Assembly: GCA_035578155.1 (NCBI GenBank)
Contig: JAPWDM010000002.1
Coordinates: 39,454,811 to 39,518,810, forward strand
DNA length: 64,000 bases
Origin: Brachynemurus nebulosus
Lineage: Eukaryota > Arthropoda > Insecta > Neuroptera > Myrmeleontidae
Direction: 5' to 3'
The translations under genes were made by a program, and so were the position numbers. This document shows positions 11,598-23,829 of this stretch, one piece after another (position 1 is the first letter of the stretch; every line of letters starts with the position of its first letter). The notes under the pieces were generated by a model. It was not told the origin of the DNA, searched no databases, and saw only the letters and a list, made by a program, of their open reading frames with translations.

Positions 11598-12128
11598 CTA
11601 TATCTTTGAAACGTAACTTGAGTCTGCATCTACATAGATGGTACCACCATATAATCGGCTTATACTTTTATAAGTATGGATTTGTTCATTTGTGAAGTAT
11701 TCAACAAAAAATGGAAACTGTCCAATATCTTTGATAACATTGGCATGCATAGTGAGTTTCATTTTTTCAAGAGCTTTAATTGGGTCTTTATGCAACAAAG
11801 TTGATTGACGGTATTCCTTTAATGCAGAGTGCATTACTACGCTACTTCGCAACATCGGCGGCTTTGAGTCTCCGGGTTTCATGTTGTCTCTAGCGATTTT
11901 CGACCTGAGTTGCTCAACTGAACCAATCTCATTAACCTGTTTGGTTAAATCTTTTCGTTCGGCTCCCCGAAGATAACTAGGGCCGCAATTTTCGCCCGAT
12001 CCTATGAGGATATGAAATTCAGCCAATATATCGTCGTCTTCAGATGATCTTGACAACACGCATGTCAACTGGCTTCTACAACGACAGGATGCTAAAATGT
12101 TTATACGCATGCTTATTAAAATATCCAC
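11598..12128 (-). pseudogene. Transposase N-terminal remnant in foldback element
   Basis: A 176-codon minus-strand ORF lies between the inverted arms, the expected place for a transposase. It has a charged middle (EQLRSKIARDNMKPGD, LRSSVVMHSALKEYR, DPIKALEKMKL) and then NVIKDIGQFPFFVEYFTNEQ and TIYVDADSSYVSKI before a stop. The last segment resembles the strand holding the first catalytic Asp of Mutator-like transposases (DA/DS context), as I recall from arthropod relatives. The remainder of a DDE domain is absent, and the sequence after the stop looks non-coding. Family assignment is inferred from context plus weak motif resemblance. Confidence 0.5.
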
Positions 12129-12479
12129 ATGTGCCCCATGTGCTGTTTCTCAAAACAATTAAGTGTAATTTTTTTAGGTTAGAATAAATTAACAGGAAAT
12201 AAGAACCCACCTTTAAAATACAGTTTAAGGTCTTATAATACTTAAAAAAACTAGGAAAACTTTTAATAAGAAAAAAATTGTCAACAATTTTAGGAAACTA
12301 AAAAATATTTCTTTTAAAAATTGTAAAGAAAACATGAAGTTAAACTGTCATAATAATAATGACATAGTATAAAAACTATATTGGATTTTATTAAGTCATT
12401 TACAAATTGAAATTGATTATTAATGAAAAAGAGATCTGCATTGTCTACTTTTGTTCCTGTCCAAATCAACTGTTAGAAT

Positions 12480-13300
12480 AGCGACTAATTAGTAAAAAAA
12501 TATCCCGCAAATTTCATTTAGATAAGTGCAACAGATCCGGAGATATTGTGGTGGTTACACCGGTTTTAGATTTAAGTCAGCCCCGCCATTGTATCTCGGT
12601 AACGGCTGTGGCAAAAAAATTAATTTGTTGGTAAAAAATAGCAAAAAAATAGCAAAAAAATATCCCGTAAATTTCATTTGAGTAAGTACATCAGGTCCGG
12701 AGATATAGGGGTGGCGGGGCTGACTTCAGACTTAAGTCATCTCCGCCATTGTATCTCGGCAACGGCTGTGGCAAAAAAATTAATTCGTTGGTAAAAAAAA
12801 TAGCAAAAAAATATCCCGTAAATTTTATTTAAATAAGTGCAGCAGGTCCGGAGATATAGGGGTGGCGGGGCTGACTTCAGACTTAAGTCATCTCCGCCAT
12901 TGTATCTCGGCAACGGCTGTGGCAAAAAAATTAATTCGTTGGTAAAAAAATAGCAAAAAAATATCCCGTAAATTTTATTTAAATAAGTGCAGCAGGTTCG
13001 GAGATATAGGGGTGGCGGGGCTGACTTCAGATATAAGTAAGCCCCACCATTGTATCTCGGTAACGGCTGCGGCAAAAAAATTAATTCGTTGGTAAAAAAA
13101 TAGCAAAAAAATAGCAAAAAAATATCCCGTAAATTTCATTTGAGTAAGTACATCAGGTCCGGAGATATAAGGGTGGCGGGGCTGACTTCAGACTTAAGTC
13201 AGCCCCCCCCATTTTATCTCGGGAACGGTTGTGGCAAAAAAATCAATTCGTTGGTAAAAAAATAGCAAAAAAATAGCAAAAAAATATAGCCTAAGTGGGA
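12480..13300. repeat. Right-arm tandem repeat array (inverted)
   Basis: Inverted counterpart of the left array, with about five units marked by AAAATTTCATTTGAGTAAGT-type, GGTCCGGAGATATAGGGG and TGGCAAAAAAATTAATTCG-type blocks near 12490, 12660, 12810, 12960 and 13120. One arm of the hairpin block is altered in some units (AAGTCATCTCCGCC instead of AAGTCAGCCCCGCC), showing unit-to-unit variation. Confidence 0.9.
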
Positions 13301-13349
13301 TCGCGGGGTCATGATTTGGCGGGGCTAGCTTCATAGACACAAATTTTTC

Positions 13350-16215
13350 TATATTTACTGATTTTATATTTGTTACTGTAAATATTGTTAGAATGTTTAT
13401 TAATAAATAGTCTCAAATTATAACAATAATCGTATACAAATTATAAAATATTTATTACCACTGACACTTTATAGTTTATGAAAGGTGTTAACGTGGTGTT
13501 AACCAATGTGGCGATTTGCTTCAAAAAAGATAATGTGTACTCTATCTATTGTGTGGTTACATACACGTTCTGATATCTATGTTTAAAGTATAAAAGTATT
13601 TTTTCATTACAATAAATAGTTTCTCTAAAAAAATTTCAAACAAAATTGTAACACTTGTAAAAGACTCCTTAATACTTGTTTAAAAAAACAGCCTCTAAGA
13701 AAATCCTGAAGTTTTAAGCATCTTGAGTTATGTATTTTTTATAAAAAAATTTTGATGTGGTTTCTGATCCTCCACATAAAAAAAGTTGTTTTTTATATGT
13801 TTAATCTGTAACGATCTAGACTTTTTATAGCTATTTATGAAGTTTTTGAATATTTTTTCTGTGCGCTTTTTTTATGCGGTTCCTATCCACAATATAAAAA
13901 GGATATTCTGTACTTTTAACAAAATTTTTAGCAAAATGTTGGATGTCAAATATTTTCCGTAAAAGTGACAACTAAAATCTGTAAAAAGTTTCAGTTCCTT
14001 TCCGCATTTTAAATATTCAAAATTCAAAAAAGGATAATGAACCCAGTTGCATAAAAATCAAAATATTTACAAACACGCTACATCGCCGTTTGACGTCTGT
14101 TTATCTGTTATTCTGCAATAAAAATCGCCATCCTTGTAAAATATTGTGATGGCGAATTCATTTTATTAGCTTGTAATAATAAATCAAACCTTGTATAAAA
14201 ATAAATTTATAACCTTGTTTGCGAATAAAATGCAAAGAAAAAAATGATTGCTATTGACAAGATAACGTAACAAACAAACAAGTTTCTTTGACTATTTTTT
14301 TTTTCGTTATTCAGTCAGTGAGTGAATTTTTCTTTGAAATTAAAGATGCATCAGTGATGAAATATTATTTTGCATTCAGTTGAAGAGATTGCGAGAAATG
14401 TTGTGAACAATTGGATACACACTCACTATAAAGGCCATTCACAAAATTATATATTTGAAAGATATGTAGGTATACCTCTTTTCAGATAAAATTGATCATG
14501 AGTTTTCGTTAAAAAATTAAATAATTCTTATATTCGAAACAAATCGATCTTCTATTCTTTTCTAAAAATAAACTGCAAATTTAAAATTTACATAAATGCA
14601 ATAATAAAAGAGATAAAGCCAAGAAAACGGAAATTATTTAAACTCAAAGTTACGAAGCATGGTTAAATTTAACTGAAATAGACCATATATAAAATATGAT
14701 AAATTATATTTTAATATTTGTACATACATTTGAGTTATAAAATTGGCAATTTTGATGGGCATCTGTATAAGTGAAATAAAATTTGATAAAAATAAACATA
14801 AACCATGTAGTTGGTATCAAAAAATTTGTTTGACCATACTATGTGGGTTTATTTCAACAGTGACTGGCATTTCTATTTTGAGTGAATACAGTATTCAATT
14901 CGGTATTTAATGTGTGGGAACCCTTTAATTGGTTGTTGGGCTTTTCTATAAATTACTCTATTATAAAAAAATAATAAAAATAAAAATAAATAATTAAAAA
15001 AAAAAAAAACAAGAGTTGTAATGATGAAATTCGTTGACCGATTAGGAAGAATGAAAATCTATCTCTCATATATTAGAAGGGGATCATATTTTTTAATGGC
15101 TTCATAATGCTCTTTTTAATAGTGAAAATTTAACTCATGTGTATGAGTCCCATAAGATTATTTTAGTTTTTATTTTTCACTTTCGACGTGAAAAAAAATT
15201 AGGATCAAAATTTTTATGGCAAAAAAATATGAAACTTTTCATTGATAATTACACGGTAGGTAAACAATAAAGGGAAAAAATATTTTATTGGTAAATTTAA
15301 CTGATTTTAAAATCGTAATAACGAAATACTAAATAATTATATGAATAATCACATTAACTTTTTCGTTAAATTGATTTACGGTATTATACTCGAGTTTAAT
15401 ATTTTTTCTGAATAATCTTATGTTTTATAAAATTCAAATTTATTGCCTAAAAATAATTCATTTCGAAGAACTATCAACTTTAGAAACACTCCAGCTACGC
15501 TATGCTTTTTTTTTATCTAGTCGAGAGTTTTTCTCGAAAAAATTGTATTGGAAACGATTAAATTTCCTTGGTGGGCGTTTCTGAACAAACGTATGACAGA
15601 TACTTTTCGGCAGTTATGTGATAAATGTACCGGGTGTAATGTTATTTCACTGTTTCATAAATTTTTTACGGAGATTTCATTGTTGGACATTTCCGAAACA
15701 GTAAAAAAATACCACAAGACCTTTTTGTCACGGTGAACAGTATTCTTTTAGAACGTTTATATGTGTCTGTTGGTATCAAAGAACGAAATTTCAATAAGGT
15801 AAAATGTCAACACTTTAGATCACGTAATTGTATGCACAATTTATGTAAAAAATTTATAAAATTGTTATTAGAACGCTTAATTATGTGAAAATATTCTGTC
15901 GTACGTTACTCTCTGTCAAAATCGTCTAGGTACAGTAGAATTAAAATAATAATCGAAAAACCATGGGGAAATTTTCGGTGTTGCTTTGTTTAGGAAAGGT
16001 GATAACCGCCATGTTCACTTTTCTTCATCTACGCTTAGTCCTGTATGCTTAATTTTAGTAAAAGTAACAACTTATAATTCGCTTCCAGTTTCATTATTCT
16101 ATATCTTATTTACGGTTTTTAACATAGGTACTAAAAATTTTTAATAAATTTTGATGATGTCATCAAATTAAAAAATTATGTTTTCTCCAGTTAAGCTTTA
16201 CGGAAGTGTTTTGAA
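13350..16215. other. AT-rich spacer, nothing firm
   Basis: AT-rich, low-complexity sequence. Near 13484 GTTAACGTGGTGTTAACCAA leads into TGTGGCGATT, echoing GTTGACTAATGTGGCGATTA just left of the foldback element at 10301. A 62-codon ORF at 15548-15736 is not recognised and has no homologous look. Confidence 0.4.
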
Positions 16216-16219
16216 TTAA

Positions 16220-17509
16220 GGGACATTCCATAGTGACTGGTGGGACAGTTGACTCCAAAATTCCTAATGTTTAGGCCTGTAATTTTCTATTTTGATCTAA
16301 AATTAAGATTAAATGGATATTTTAAAATAGATTATGAATCAACTTATGAAACTAATACCGAAAAATATAATTTACGCACATATTTGGGTAATATTTTAGT
16401 GGTGAAAGGAGTGTGACTGGTGGGATAGTCAAAAATACCTCACCTTCGTCTTCTGCACTGTTAATCGAGATTTTAGCCCAAATGCTATACACAGTCAAAT
16501 GTCTTTGACTAAGCTATTAAATAATTAAGTAGACTACAACATTAACTAAAAATTAGCACCGAGCTTAATTTCTACAAGAAAATATATACAGTAGAAATTG
16601 TGACTGGTGGGACATCGTTTTGTGACTGGTGGGACTAGTACGGAATCAGCTAAGAAATGAACTCGTTTTTATGTCATATTTAGAATCATTGATTAATTAT
16701 TAAGACAATATTATAGCGAATTAACAATTTTTATTAAAATCTTTGAGAAAATTATCAAATTATCAAAATTAAAATTCTTGAGTAGTCTTCCACTTAGTTT
16801 CATAACTTTTCAACTTTTCTCTAGATTTCCTTTTTCACTCGGCAGAATTCATCTAAAAACGGAAATAGCAATCATACTTATAAAAAAAGCATAGAATCGG
16901 GTGAGAAACCGGTTAGAAATGTTTAGAACAGTCTATAGCAAGTTTTAAAAAATGTCCCACCAGTTACTGTGACTGGTGGGACAAAAATGAAAACCACCTT
17001 TCACCCACCCCTTAACACCTTGCACCAGAATAATATGCTAAAAAGTACAACAATTAGCCAATTCTTACTTTCCAAAAAGCTCCATTTTAATACAACAAAT
17101 TTTGAAGTTAGAAATACAACTTTTGTATGTTTTCGTGTGACTGGTGGGACATGCTATGTGCTCATTGTATTGATGAGTTTTAGAGGAAAATTCTTATTTT
17201 TTTAATTGTATTTTTATATCAAATTAAAATTTAAGAAATGCTCTTCACTCTCCGACTCCATTTGCTTGAAAATGTTACAGCAAAATAGTCGAAAACAGTG
17301 TTACCAACATGATGCAAAAAGTCGTACAACTTATTCGGAACTAAACAACAACTTGTCATAGTGAAAAAAATACTTTCTCTATTTTTTTTCGAAACAATTT
17401 TTACAGACCATGTAAATTTAACTAATATACATTTCGTTAAGAATAAATTGGTATTGATTATAGCAATTTAAAAAAATAACTCATTTTCCCATTTCCCGTG
17501 GAATGCCCC
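16220..17509. mobile_element. TTAA-flanked element with iterated GTGACTGGTGGGAC
   Basis: TTAA lies at 16216-16219 and 17510-17513; inner ends GGGACATTCCA and (reverse) GGGGCATTCCA match at 10 of 11 positions. The motif GTGACTGGTGGGA(C/T) occurs seven times in the first 930 bp (near 16233, 16412, 16599, 16620, 16968 and 17138, plus an inverted copy near 16953). TTAA target use suggests the piggyBac group, but there is no transposase. A 78-codon ORF at 16969-17205 begins within a motif copy and is probably spurious. Confidence 0.82.
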
Positions 17510-17513
17510 TTAA

Positions 17514-17640
17514 GGTAATTTGGAAGTGAATTTTCTATTTTTGCCAACAAAATAGCGAAATCCTTTTTAGAAATATATAGGTAAATCTAACTTATTCGAC
17601 CGAAGCCTTTTTTCTAGTTATCCTACGTACCTACTTTTAG
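17514..17640. repeat. Dispersed repeat carrying the TTAA insertion
   Basis: With 16180-16215 this forms one repeat copy that also occurs uninterrupted near 31990-32135. Shared order: TTAAGCT-TACGGAAG, the TTAA site, GAA-TTTT-CT-TTTTGC, CAAAATAGC-AAA, and TTATTCGACCGAAGCC. It is a host repeat split by the element at 16220-17509. Confidence 0.6.
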
Positions 17641-19712
17641 TAACAAAAAACGAAAACAGAAAAGAAAAACTTCGAAATCTGTAATATTGAAATGAAAAAT
17701 GAAAATAAAATCTACAAAACAAATGGTTCCTAACAGAATCGAAGTATACAATATTTTAGACTTTTTTATGAAGGAGTTTTATTGTCATCTACGTACATCT
17801 ACATCTCCCTCCCCCTTTGTCCAAAATATTATATATTCCGATCCTGATAGGAACCATTTTTCCCACTATCTGGTTCGAACAAACTTTATATCTCTACTAA
17901 GAATTTTCATTTACTAATCTTCAAGTTTAGCTCTCGGAAAGTATTCTATTACGTCCGGTAAAAGCAAATATCCCCTTTTAAGTATGATAGCTACAATGTT
18001 TTATGTTGATAATTAAAGTTTAAAATAAACTTTGTGAAACAATTTAATTTTCACCGTAATTCTCACAAAATAAATTTTCATTAACTTGCTAGTAGCCACT
18101 TACTAACACGACTACCTAGTAAAATTAGCATAGTAAAACAATTATGAAAATGCGAGCGAGCTGTTAAAAGTTTTCTACAATGTTTAAAATTAACATAATT
18201 CACCATGAGAACTACGCATGTCAAATTAATATAAAATTATTACACCCCTAATGAATGGCCCCCGCGGTAATATCCCGTAAATTATTACTTCATAACATTA
18301 CACTACTAATTGTGTAATCTTGTTGTTAACATTACCAGACGTGTATAATAGGACGTAAAAATGTGGGGGATACGAAATATTAAAAAATAATGCAGTGACG
18401 TGTGATCAAACTGTTGATTGGTAGTGTATATTTAATGAGATATGTGTATAAAGAGATATAATATGGTAGTTAAATATGAAAGCTAAAGCTTTTATATTAT
18501 AATGATGATAAAAACAAAGCTTGTTAAAACACACTGAAGGACTAAATAATGGAAGCCAATTACTTTGAGTGTTCCGTACATATACTAAACTGTAGAATAA
18601 CTTGGCGTAGATAACACGTATAGGTACACTTTTAGCCAAATGAAACATGTAATTTATATATTGATGTCAAGAATTCTTTAGAAGGGATATTTGATTATTT
18701 ACATTAGAGCTTAAAAGTTTCAATTCAAAACTGTGCTGCTACGTCTATGTATTCACTAATATTGTATGTAGGAGAAAACGTAGCTTGGTGGAATGAAGGT
18801 TATGGGTTCAAATTCTCCTTCAATAGGAAACATTTTTTAAATAGTACTCTAAATTGTTTTTCCTTCTTTTATATAATTGTTTGAAAATAATTTGAATCTA
18901 TGTAGAACCAATGCAGCACCTTAATAATATTAAGTAATTATTAGGATTCTCCAGCGCTTTCACCATCATAATTTTTAAGTTTCCGTAAAATAAATATATA
19001 TTCTTCCACTATTTCTGATTTCATAATACATGACATTTAATTACAAAATCCTAGACATTTTGTCATAATGTTTCAAAACTATCAATGTTTCAATTCAAAA
19101 CTATCTATTTTAAGTCAAGCAATTACAAATTAACTTGATTTTTCCTATATTTTATAAATTTTGTAATGGGAGAAATCCTAAATATTTAATTTTCGTTAAA
19201 AATTTCATTCTTACATACAGTCCCCCATAATCCCTCCCCCTCCCCCCCAATTACGCCGCGTTATTACAGTGAGTAGCACGTATTCTTTATTAACTAATAA
19301 CTTGCAGCCTTTTTACAGAATTTTAGCTGATTTCCCAAAAAAATTTTTAATAAACCCACTTTTAGGGGTATTTAACCCCTTAAAAATTAAATAGCCCCAA
19401 TTGAAAAAATTCTATAGTAATGTAATTTCAGTCTAAACTTTTTGACCACTTTTCATCAAAATTGCTTAAGGGTTAGTATGAGAAAATAACCAAAATATGA
19501 TTTTTCAGCAAATTTTTGAAGGGGTGTTTTACCTCTTAAATATGGGATTGGGCACGTGCAATTAAAATATGTTTGTTACTTTGTCAAGTACTACAATATA
19601 TCTTAAAATGAACGAAACCGCAGGGTAACACTTCCGTAACATTCCTTGTTAGTAAGTTTTTCGTCTTTTTATTATTTTATTTTTTTTAATACAGACTTAT
19701 ATGTAAGTATAT
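17641..19712. other. AT-rich spacer, nothing firm
   Basis: No exon or repeat boundary recognised. A GGGTTCAAATTCTCC block near 18811 resembles a tRNA T-arm but has no complete clover-leaf. Confidence 0.4.
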
Positions 19713-19713
19713 A

Positions 19714-19963
19714 CACTGTAAAAAATAGCCTAAAACGTGCAAAATTTTTAAATAAAAATATAGTATTTTACTCTTGTTATTGAATTAACAAAAAAGCGAG
19801 TGTATTTTTACGCAATGTATGTATATTTACTGTTTTTAAAATTACACTAATAAAAGGTGTAATATTACATAATAATTGTCTGAAAACTCAGGAATTTATA
19901 TTTTACAATTGTGTAAAATTACACCTTTTATTAACGTAAAATTACATTTATTTTTCTAAAGTG
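19714..19963. mobile_element. 250-bp TA-flanked MITE
   Basis: Ends CACTGTAAAAAATA and (reverse) CACTTTAGAAAAATA are inverted repeats bordered by TA at 19712-19713 and 19964-19965. Interior inverted blocks TACACTAATAAAAGGTGTAA and TTACACCTTTTATTAACGTA reinforce the palindrome. Confidence 0.7.
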
Positions 19964-19965
19964 TA

Positions 19966-21095
19966 GTGTCGTCAGTATCCTCCCGCCATTATTATACAAT
20001 GATGCCATATTTTCCTAATCATCTATAAATTATTCTACAAAATCGTTTTTCTCTTTCATAAAAACGTTTCACTTCAGATGGTGTTATTCTAAGAATAAAT
20101 AACTTCTTATACGGAAAAAAGCATTTACATTCATTCTTCCTATCACATTTACTTATCTGTGCGTCGTAGAAGAACAAGGCGAACGTTTTTGTTCTTAAAC
20201 ATCGAAGAAAATTTATAATATGTACATACTTTGTCTGTCGCTCCCGCATGTTTCCCACATCAATTTTCATTTCAGCCTACTTCCTACTTTAAAACATGTT
20301 CTGCCGTTTAGTTCCTTGTGTGAAGGAAATTAAATTGTTGCAGTATGTACGAACAGTTTCTTCGAAGCCTTCGAAGTCGACGGGCACGTACAATATGGCA
20401 ACATCGTGCAAACAACAAGCATACAGTTTGCGACGACACGTTTTTTTTTTTTACATACTAAGTTATTCACGATAAAATTGTCTATCTCTGGCGTTTTTTG
20501 TGAAATTTTAATAAAAATCTTTATAAGGAAACTTAATGTTTGCCTCTTTGGATGGTTTATTCATTTATGAATAATTTTATATATACGACTATGTTGTTAC
20601 ATCAGTTTTGTGTAATGTTCATAATTTATTTCATTTTTGTAGTATAAATGAAATTTTAAAATAAATATTAAAGGTCCTAGTACCGTACAATCAGAATAAA
20701 AAGTTCGAAAATGATTAACGTTTATAATACGGATGTTTGTGAAATACATGTTTGATTATAACTAGAAATGTGCTCGAAATTCATATTTAGATTTTACTTA
20801 AAGATCTAGCATGGAATTATTAAGTAAATCCCTAAGAAAGATCATGATTTACTTACGAAAATAAGAGTAAAGGTCTTTCGGTGTGTATAAATACTTTAGA
20901 CGGAAAATTTGAAATAAATTTATCAGAAGCAAAGTATATATAATGTTAACATAAGGTTTGATAATCCTTTTTTTAAAAATTAACTGATTTATTCTAGGCT
21001 ATTTAAACTTTTTAAAACTGTTTGTAAATATTTTTAAATAATAAAACAGTAAATAATAATTAAAATTCACATAGTGTCTGAAAAATTGTCAAACA
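19966..21095. other. AT-rich spacer with one dispersed-repeat piece
   Basis: About 20790-20890 resembles 32770-32870 (shared ATTATTAAGTA, GAAGATC/GAAAGATC and TAAGA-TAAAG order). The rest shows nothing recognisable. Confidence 0.35.
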
Positions 21096-21172
21096 GGATC
21101 GGCTGGGATTCGAACCCGGATCTCTTGGTCATACATACCAAAGTAAATTGAGTGTTTCAAATATCAGCTAAA
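21096..21172 (-). pseudogene. tRNA 3'-half-like sequence
   Basis: On the minus strand there is a 5-bp anticodon-type stem TTGGT/ACCAA with a 7-nt loop ATGTATG (U33 present; anticodon would be GTA), a 5-nt variable region, a T arm with canonical GGTTCGAATCC box B at 21106-21116, and an acceptor 3' strand CCGATCC. The 5' half does not provide a matching acceptor strand or a normal D arm. It is therefore a decayed tRNA or the head of a tRNA-derived SINE rather than a working gene. Confidence 0.45.
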
Positions 21173-21265
21173 ACTGGACATTAAAGTGAACATATGAATA
21201 TTGGTGTATGTATAAATACGAACAAAAGTTCGCCATACATTAATAATGTTTCACAGGCACTCGAT

Positions 21266-21893
21266 AACATTTGAAATTAAAAATGTAAATAATAAAACAA
21301 ATATTTTACGTAGCACAAATACCACGTTTATTTTTTCAATATTGTGACAATCATAGAGCATTAGAGATAAAATACCTATCTCTATACTACTGGAACCAGT
21401 GTAACCAGTTGAGATAGAAAATATGTTGTATACGTGCACGGTGTTTACTTTGTATTTGTGCGGTAAACTCTGTTAGTGTGAGTGATCGGTGGTGGTGATA
21501 GCCGTCACGTGACCCTGGCTCGCATACATATGTGTGATACCACAACGCTACTTGTGCGGGTTCTACAATGCTAACAACAATCAAATCCATTGTTGTTTGA
21601 CTGACCTACACTCAGTGACGGGTACTGAGCAAGTGACTACTAAGCAGCCTAAGATTCACATAAATGCCCATAAGTGATTGTAGAAAATAGATAGTTGTAT
21701 TCGTTCTATTTGTTCTATGGTGACAATGGTTTCAAGCTTAAAAGCCCATTTTCAAACAAAGTTTAAACTTTAAATCAACTTTAATCGAAAATGATCTTTT
21801 AAGCTTGAAAAAGTTGTCACAATAGAAAAAATAAATGTGGTATTTGTGCTACGTAGAATATTTGCTTTATTATTTAAAATTAAAAATAGTTAC
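21266..21893. mobile_element. Inverted-repeat element, about 80-bp arms
   Basis: The left arm with AAATATTTTACGTAGCACAA and ATACCACGTTTATTTTTTC (about 21270-21351) is the inverted complement of about 21815-21893. The interior is unique and has no recognised ORF; no TSD was fixed. Confidence 0.6.
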
Positions 21894-23452
21894 AATTAAT
21901 AGATTTCAGACAAATTTTCACAGGAATGTTGTTTGTAATTCTAATTTATTAAAATTCATATATTAATTATTAAACTTGTAAAATCGTAAATGGTTTTTTA
22001 TTCCTTTTTTGTTTGACTAATTATAGAACTAATCATCCTTATTTGTCATCCACGAACTTCGCATCATGAAGTTAGCAAAAAAAAAAATACTTCTGAAGTA
22101 ATCTCCATAAGATACTAACTACACTGACTTTATATCAGCCCTGCATATTTTTTAAAATCATTGTCAATTTTCTACTAGAATTTTTTTATTTTATTTTGAT
22201 CAATGATTTCGTCTTTAGTACTTCAAACGTACATTTTGCTAATATTTAATCAACGTATTTTAAAGTAAAATTTAATACTTATAAAAATCAATCTAAAAAT
22301 TTATGGAAACCTACACTGCTCGTTACAGACTTTATTTAAATTCTTCTTCTAGGCCGGAAGTCTTTTAATAATAATTTTTACACAGGGAGGGAGAGACAGA
22401 TTCAAAGAAAGCTATCCCATTGTTATTTTATATTTTTAAATTCCTTCAATGAAGAAAACTGCTCTTAAAAATGAATTTGCCACAATGTTATGTGTAATAT
22501 TGTGGTCTCTAAAAAGTTTTAAAAAATGATCAGCAGCTTTAGCAAGGTGAAAAGTCTGCTAAAAACACTGACCACTCGAAATATATCTAAATTAATCTAT
22601 CTGGATGGTTAACTCAATCAGTTTTGAATTTATTACAGAATGTAATACTTTTTTTTAACTCTTTTTAAATCGGTTTTTGAATATCAAATATCTGTAAAAT
22701 GTATCAGTTACATTAAAAGAATATTTTTTAATGTTTCATGATAATATTTGTACAATAAATTAGCCAAGTGTCAAACACGCATTAAGTCAGGATTTCGTAG
22801 TCAATGGCTAGGATTTTTCACAATTCTCGGCATAAAATATTTGTGGTATTTATTTTAATGTTAATAACATGAGTCCTTCGTTTGTTAATAATATGATTAT
22901 CTGAACCATTCTCTATATGAGTTTAAAAGGAATTTATAAGGATTTTGTTGTTATACTACGAAATCCTAAAAAATAATATCTTTAAAACATGCAACAGCAC
23001 GCAATATTATTCTACAACGAGCTGTGGTTACCAGCTATCCTATGTATATCCAATTTCAATTCTTAAGGTTCATTCACCTTTGTAATTATCCCTCTAAAGT
23101 AGGTATATATTTTATTTTATTAGTGATATAAAAATTGTTCTTTAATGTAATATTACAAAAGTTTTTAAATAAAAAAAATTTGATTTTTCGATTTAACAGA
23201 GCATTGTACGTTTTTAGGATTTGTATTTTAACCATCTAAAATTTCTGTTAACAGCTAATAGGAGAGAAGGGAATTGAAACCTAATAAGGAAAAACAAAAA
23301 TATCTTGAATCGTTCTAACAACTTATTTATTAGTCGAATTTTCTCCGAAAAATTAGACTTATACAGTCTATACGATAAGAGCTGCGAGAGGCGAGAGTAG
23401 GGGCGCTATCCGTTTTCGGACCCGTAGAACACGAATATGTAGAAAAAAAATG

Positions 23453-23456
<4 letters not shown>
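21894..23456. other. AT-rich spacer with a dispersed repeat
   Basis: 22405-22525 (CCCATTGTTATTTTATATT... and GTGTAATATTGTGG) resembles 32900-33020. No coding signal. Confidence 0.35.

Positions 23457-23519
<63 letters not shown>
23457..23519. repeat. (TA)n microsatellite
   Basis: About 31 uninterrupted AT dinucleotides. Confidence 0.98.
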
Positions 23520-23520
<1 letters not shown>

Positions 23521-23829
23521 CCGCCTCCTTTTAATTTGTGTAGGGCCCCCCTATGGAAGTTAAGAGATGAAATTTGGTAAATGGGGCTCATTTTCGAGGC
23601 ACCTCATACTGTCAAAGTGGGGTCAAATTTTGGGCAATTTTTTTCTGTGACCCGACCTTTAAGGGGGTGGTGGGGGGCGCAAAAGCAATAAAACTTTTCT
23701 AAACCGGTTTTAAATAATGTTTCGGTCAATTATCTACAACATATCCAAAATTCAGCTTCCTAGAATGATTTGATGGGAGTAGAGGGGGGAAAAAACGATT
23801 TTCGCTGGATCTAACAGGCCCCCAGCCCT

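Larger units (their letters stand above)
10346..13340. mobile_element. Foldback/Mutator-like element, 9-bp TSD
   Basis: Perfect 9-bp duplications AAATTTTTC at 10337-10345 and 13341-13349 bracket a 2995-bp element. Its ends are near-perfect inverted repeats starting GTGTCTATGAAGCTAGCCCC. The inverted arms are long (about 10346-11250 and 12461-13340) and consist mainly of ~160-bp tandem repeats. The centre holds a broken minus-strand ORF. A 9-bp TSD plus long repeat-built arms is the hallmark of Foldback/Mutator-like transposons. The arms are very similar, so the copy is fairly young or its arms have been homogenised. Confidence 0.92.

Noticed and set aside
12737..13117. 126-codon minus ORF
   Set aside because: Pure translation of the foldback tandem repeats, with the same peptide repeated.
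10400..13300. Regular repeats considered as a CRISPR array
   Set aside because: Units are ~160 bp, contiguous and without unique spacers, in inverted arms of a eukaryotic transposon.
13484..13520. Flank similarity TGTGGCGATT on both sides of the foldback element
   Set aside because: Too short and offset from the 9-bp TSD to be part of the insertion; could be chance or an older repeat.
18780..18835. tRNA-like text with A-box and B-box resemblance
   Set aside because: The two boxes are far too close, and there is no anticodon arm or acceptor pairing.
23406..23591. ORF with a Tyr-Ile repeat
   Set aside because: Translation of the (TA)n microsatellite.
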